In this document: positions 60,437-64,000 of the stretch, piece by piece
How positions within the stretch are numbered: position 1 is the first letter of the stretch
How the letters are laid out: each line of letters opens with the position of its first letter
Assembly (NCBI GenBank): GCA_009869945.1
Contig: WIXG01000066.1
Coordinates: forward strand, 1 to 64,000
Direction of reading: 5' to 3'
Source: Mesaphorura yosii
Lineage: Eukaryota > Arthropoda > Collembola > Poduromorpha > Tullbergiidae
DNA length: 64,000 nucleotides
The notes under the pieces: generated by a model
Database searches by the model: none
Seen by the model: only the letters and a program-made list of their open reading frames with translations
Told to the model about the DNA's origin: nothing
Program-made: the position numbers and the translations under genes

Positions 60437-63400
60437 ATGTCCAGTAGTTGTGGCGTCTGCGGTTGCGGTAGTTTACACCAGCTTCTACTGGTCATTACAA
60501 TTGTTGTAGTCGTAACAGGTTCAAGCAACTCGCAAATGGCCGATACAATCGAAAATGGACATACTCGAGTTATTAACTTGTGTGGGCCTGCTGGTGAGAC
60601 AGTGGATGGAGCCATGCCAGAATACTTCGAAGTACCATCGAGATTTCGGCGCGTTGGGAACAAGCACTTGACCTTCCGGTAATGACAGCTCAATCATTAA
60701 ATAACACAAAGCGCATCTTTGAAATATGGGTTACTTTCTTTTGAAGAATTACAATTTAATTAACGGAGTCGAGTTAATCCCCCCGACTTGTTGCTTTTGC
60801 TCGTCAATTGTAAAGACTCTCCCGAAATGACCTTGTTTTCTTGCCCCGCATCGCTTTCAGATTGGCCAGTACTGGCTTCCAGTGCGGAGGAATAACAGAG
60901 ACACTAAATTTTGAAACGGGTGACGGTGAACGCAGGCGTGGCAGGGGCAGCAGCAGAATTGTCCATTCCCCAAAGCCCAACCTGTCAAGATTTGACAACT
61001 ATCCGGTATATGAAAACGGCAACGGCAATCTGCCAAGCGGAAGTACCGTCATTCCGGTGCCCCATTCATACGACTCATTAAACTCGCATCAAACTGAAAG
61101 CGCACATCTCACAGGAGGACGAATTTCACTTCCACCGCCTTCGTCTCCATTTTTCTTCACGGAAGACGGGTTCATTGTGTATGGAAATGACGTCTATCAC
61201 CCGAACGAGTATTGCCTCACAAGGTCAGCGTTGCATTTTGAGTATTCCGGCAATAAAAGTTGACAAAATCACACATGAATATTTTCTATATTTAGAAATT
61301 CACTTCACCGGGCTAACCATCAGTTTTCGGTAATTCTTTGTCTCCCAGACTGTGAAAGTTCCAGCCACGGCAAAGACAATGACGACAACTCGCGTGCCCC
61401 GATTTGCCTGAATAAATGTTGCCCGGTTGGCCAATCAATCGATTACATGACAAAGAGCTGTGCAAATTCTGGAGAGCACGTCTGGAGTCTTCAGAATGTG
61501 TACCAGGCAGTTACTGCCGTCCCACATCAAACTGCTTTCGATACAGACGACCTATCCAAAATCCCAATCGAGCAAGTGACGTTCCACATGAATGTCGCGT
61601 GGTTCCCGTCCAACTGTCCCGAAGGCTGGATCGGGGTCACAAGTTATAACCGTGAAATATACGATGAATTCGGTCTGATGCCAAATACGCAATTTCGGGT
61701 GCTGGGAGCTGGTGATGGGCGTGTGCTTGCATACAATGAAATGAGGAGAAGATGGGTACCTGTTTCGAACGGAGGAGAGAAGGACAATCCGAATCTGAAT
61801 CAGTACGTGTGTGTGGATGGTCTACAAAATTTTGACGAAGGACAGTTTTACAGCGGGCAACCAGAAGATGAGATTCTAATCCACTGTATAGAATGGAAGC
61901 GTCCGAATGCGGTGAGTTAATCAAATCATTAGAAATTAGTTCAATGAATGAGCGTCTTAAACTTGTGTATGCGTATTCTTCTGATTCATTCCTTCCAGGA
62001 GCCGGGCCGCGAACTTTACTATGGCCCCGTGCATATTCTGATTCTGTTCCTCTCCTCGACATTTCTACTCATCACCGCTTTCATTTACTACCTCAGCATG
62101 AAGAAGGAAAAGGCTTCGGTGCATGGCTGGACTGTTTTTTGCCAAATTGTGTCCATGTTCTTCACGTACATATTTCTGGGGACTTCGCATATATTCAGTC
62201 TCTTCTCAGACCAGCATACAAATACACCACTATGCGTCCTAAACGGTAAATGCATTCTTCGCAAAGCGCAAGAAATTTAAGCCGTCTTAATCTCCAATGA
62301 ACGATGCCTCGCCACTTTCTCGCAGGAATCCTCTCCCATTTCTTTACACTGTCTAGTTTCTTCTGGATGACAGCCCTTGACTTTGACATTTGGAAAACTT
62401 TCCGGTACATTTACACTTAAGACCCGCACGCGGCATGCTGTATTTATGGTCCTGCAAATTGTTGAGACATTGCCTTGCTTTTCTTGAATTAGATCAATAA
62501 ACTCCTGCCGGCAGACGAAAGGAAAGAAGAGTCTCGTGTATTACGTGCTGTTTGCACTTGGGCTGCCTGCAGTTATCATCGCAATTAGCTTGTGGCTGGA
62601 ATACACTTACCGGTAAGTCGGCCAGTTATTAATAAACTTCCTGAGTCTCCAACGGACTTTGTTATTGTTTACTTCTGGAACAGAGACACTGGCTCGGATT
62701 TCATCACTCCACAATATGGCCGACAAACCTGCTACATGTCCAATGCGGCTCTTGGCTATTACGTGTACTACATTATCGGGTTTCTTCTCTCCTGCAATGT
62801 GATCCTAATGGGCCTAACATTTAAGAACATTTATCAAGCAAGAGTGAGCACTCAGACAGTGCTTCATAAGAGTCGGACGATGGAGAGGCAACAATCATCG
62901 TAAGTTTCGTAAGCAATTCCAGCTGTAGCGTCTAAGCTGCCCACTCCTGAACCAATGCCGTCATTTTGCTAATTTCGCTACTCTGCCACTGCGACGCTGC
63001 TATCGCTAGAAGGATGCTTCCAGCTTCAATAACAATATTCTTGGAAGTGAATATCGGCTTTGGGTACCAGAAAGAGCCATTGTAATTTGTATGCTTTGCT
63101 CTTGCTTGCTCTAATTTAACTACAACTCAATTTTTTACTGCGTGTGTGACAAATAACGGTTGTCTGTGGCTCAGGTACAAATTATTCGCCAAATTACTCA
63201 TCGTGATGGGTGTCACTTGGATTCTGGAAGTGATGTCGTGGATATTCTACGAGCAGATTGAGAAATGCAGCGGAAGATACTGGATTCGGTTATTCTTTGA
63301 TGCCATCAATTACCTGCAGCCCGTGGCGATTTTTGTGATATTTGTCTGCAAACGAAAGACGCTTTACATTCTTGCGACGCGTTTCTTGTTTGTGAGACGT

Positions 63401-63711
63401 AAGTTCAGTCCAGTTTTGAATTTGATAAGCCTCAATTTCACTGCGAAAAATTTTCCGTGCAATTTTCGGTAGGAATAAATCCAAGCTGGGCGACTTCATC
63501 AAAAAAATCCAATTTTTCCACAAGATCTTCGACCAGACAAACATCAAAAAAGGTTACAAACGCCACTGGAACTACGACGTGCAGTATTCGATCTCCAAAT
63601 AACAATCACAAGAGAAATGAGCAGCTGATCGCACTGAAATCGTCTAACGGGGCCACGAAAGAGAAAGAAGTGATGCTATCGCCAACCGCGAGAATGGACG
63701 ATTCAGTCTAA
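60437..63711 (+). CDS. Methuselah-like family B GPCR, copy 4
   Basis: Receptor of the methuselah family, 781 residues. Exons: 60437-60678, 60861-61223, 61296-61911, 61999-62245, 62326-62404, 62493-62612, 62684-62899, 63175-63398 and 63473-63711. The signal peptide (LHQLLLVITIVVVVTGSS) follows a Cys-rich start (MSSSCGVCGCG). The ectodomain has CLNKCCPVGQSIDYMTKSC and YVCVDGLQNFDEGQFYSG. The 7TM part has VHGWTVFCQIVSMFFTYIF, LSHFFTLSSFFWMTALDF, YVLFALGLPAVIIAI and MGVTWILEVMSW. The Ser/Thr/Lys-rich tail ends ARMDDSV. Relative to copies 1-3, the ectodomain carries an extra low-complexity insert (about residues 85-190, with GERRRGRGSS and a Pro-rich stretch), and its central part is one 616-base exon. 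It lies 46 kb from the cluster and on the other strand. AATAAA is near 63895. Confidence 0.9.
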
Positions 63712-64000
63712 CCTGAAATTCAGGTCCTGAATTGATGCCAAATTCTTCATGTCAACTATGTCAAATGATCTCGCTAACCATTCTAGTCTTGACGTGAACT
63801 GTAAACTACTCTCAATTAAATTAAGTATTCCTATTCCAATCATGTTCTTAACCTCCTTTTTGATGTATTTTGCTTTATTGCAACAATAGACAATAATAAA
63901 ATCTTCATGGTCTTAATTTGTAAGTTTGAATAATTTAGTAGTGTACAATCACAGGTTCACACAACGCATCCACGCTAATTGCGACTAAAATAAAGTTGGG

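Overview
The window is arthropod genomic DNA. The genes are split by many short introns, mostly 50-100 bp with GT-AG ends. It contains an RR-2 chitin-binding cuticle protein, methuselah-like GPCRs and two SLC6 transporters of the invertebrate nutrient amino-acid type. The mix of tandem methuselah-like genes, small SAM O-methyltransferases and an M64 metallopeptidase family, together with a CatSper beta subunit that Drosophila and other well-studied insects lack, suggests a non-insect hexapod such as a springtail. That placement is inference. No virus-like element, IS, CRISPR array or rRNA was seen.

Layout. 1-14.2 kb: three methuselah-like GPCR genes on the minus strand, with two tandem O-methyltransferase genes (8.0-10.9 kb, plus) between the second and third. 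14.2-18.9 kb: noncoding. 18.9-39.7 kb: SLC6 transporter, M64 peptidase, SLC6 transporter, M64 peptidase (all minus), then a third M64 peptidase on plus, divergent from the second; this looks like a duplicated two-gene module. 40.4-41.1 kb: RR-2 cuticle protein. 41.8 kb: a possible 51-residue one-TM protein. 42.3-45.4 kb: ClC-7 lysosomal chloride/proton exchanger (minus). 46.5-53.1 kb: a CatSper beta (CATSPERB) orthologue in about 30 exons (plus). 53.3-54.9 kb: RNF37/UBOX5 E3 ligase (minus). 55.3-56.6 kb: an unidentified Lys/Arg-rich protein (minus). 56.6-60.4 kb: noncoding. 60.4-63.7 kb: a fourth methuselah-like GPCR (plus).

How the genes relate. The secreted M64 peptidases and the neighbouring Na+-coupled amino-acid transporters could act in sequence (extracellular proteolysis, then uptake), but that is inferred only from their interleaving. 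ClC-7 and RNF37 are housekeeping genes. CATSPERB is an obligate accessory subunit of the sperm flagellar Ca2+ channel in other animals, so it predicts the remaining CatSper subunits elsewhere in this genome.

Exon limits were placed by eye from splice signals, reading-phase continuity and comparison of paralogues. In every gene with a full exon list the phases add up to whole codons. Ambiguous junctions are named in the entries.
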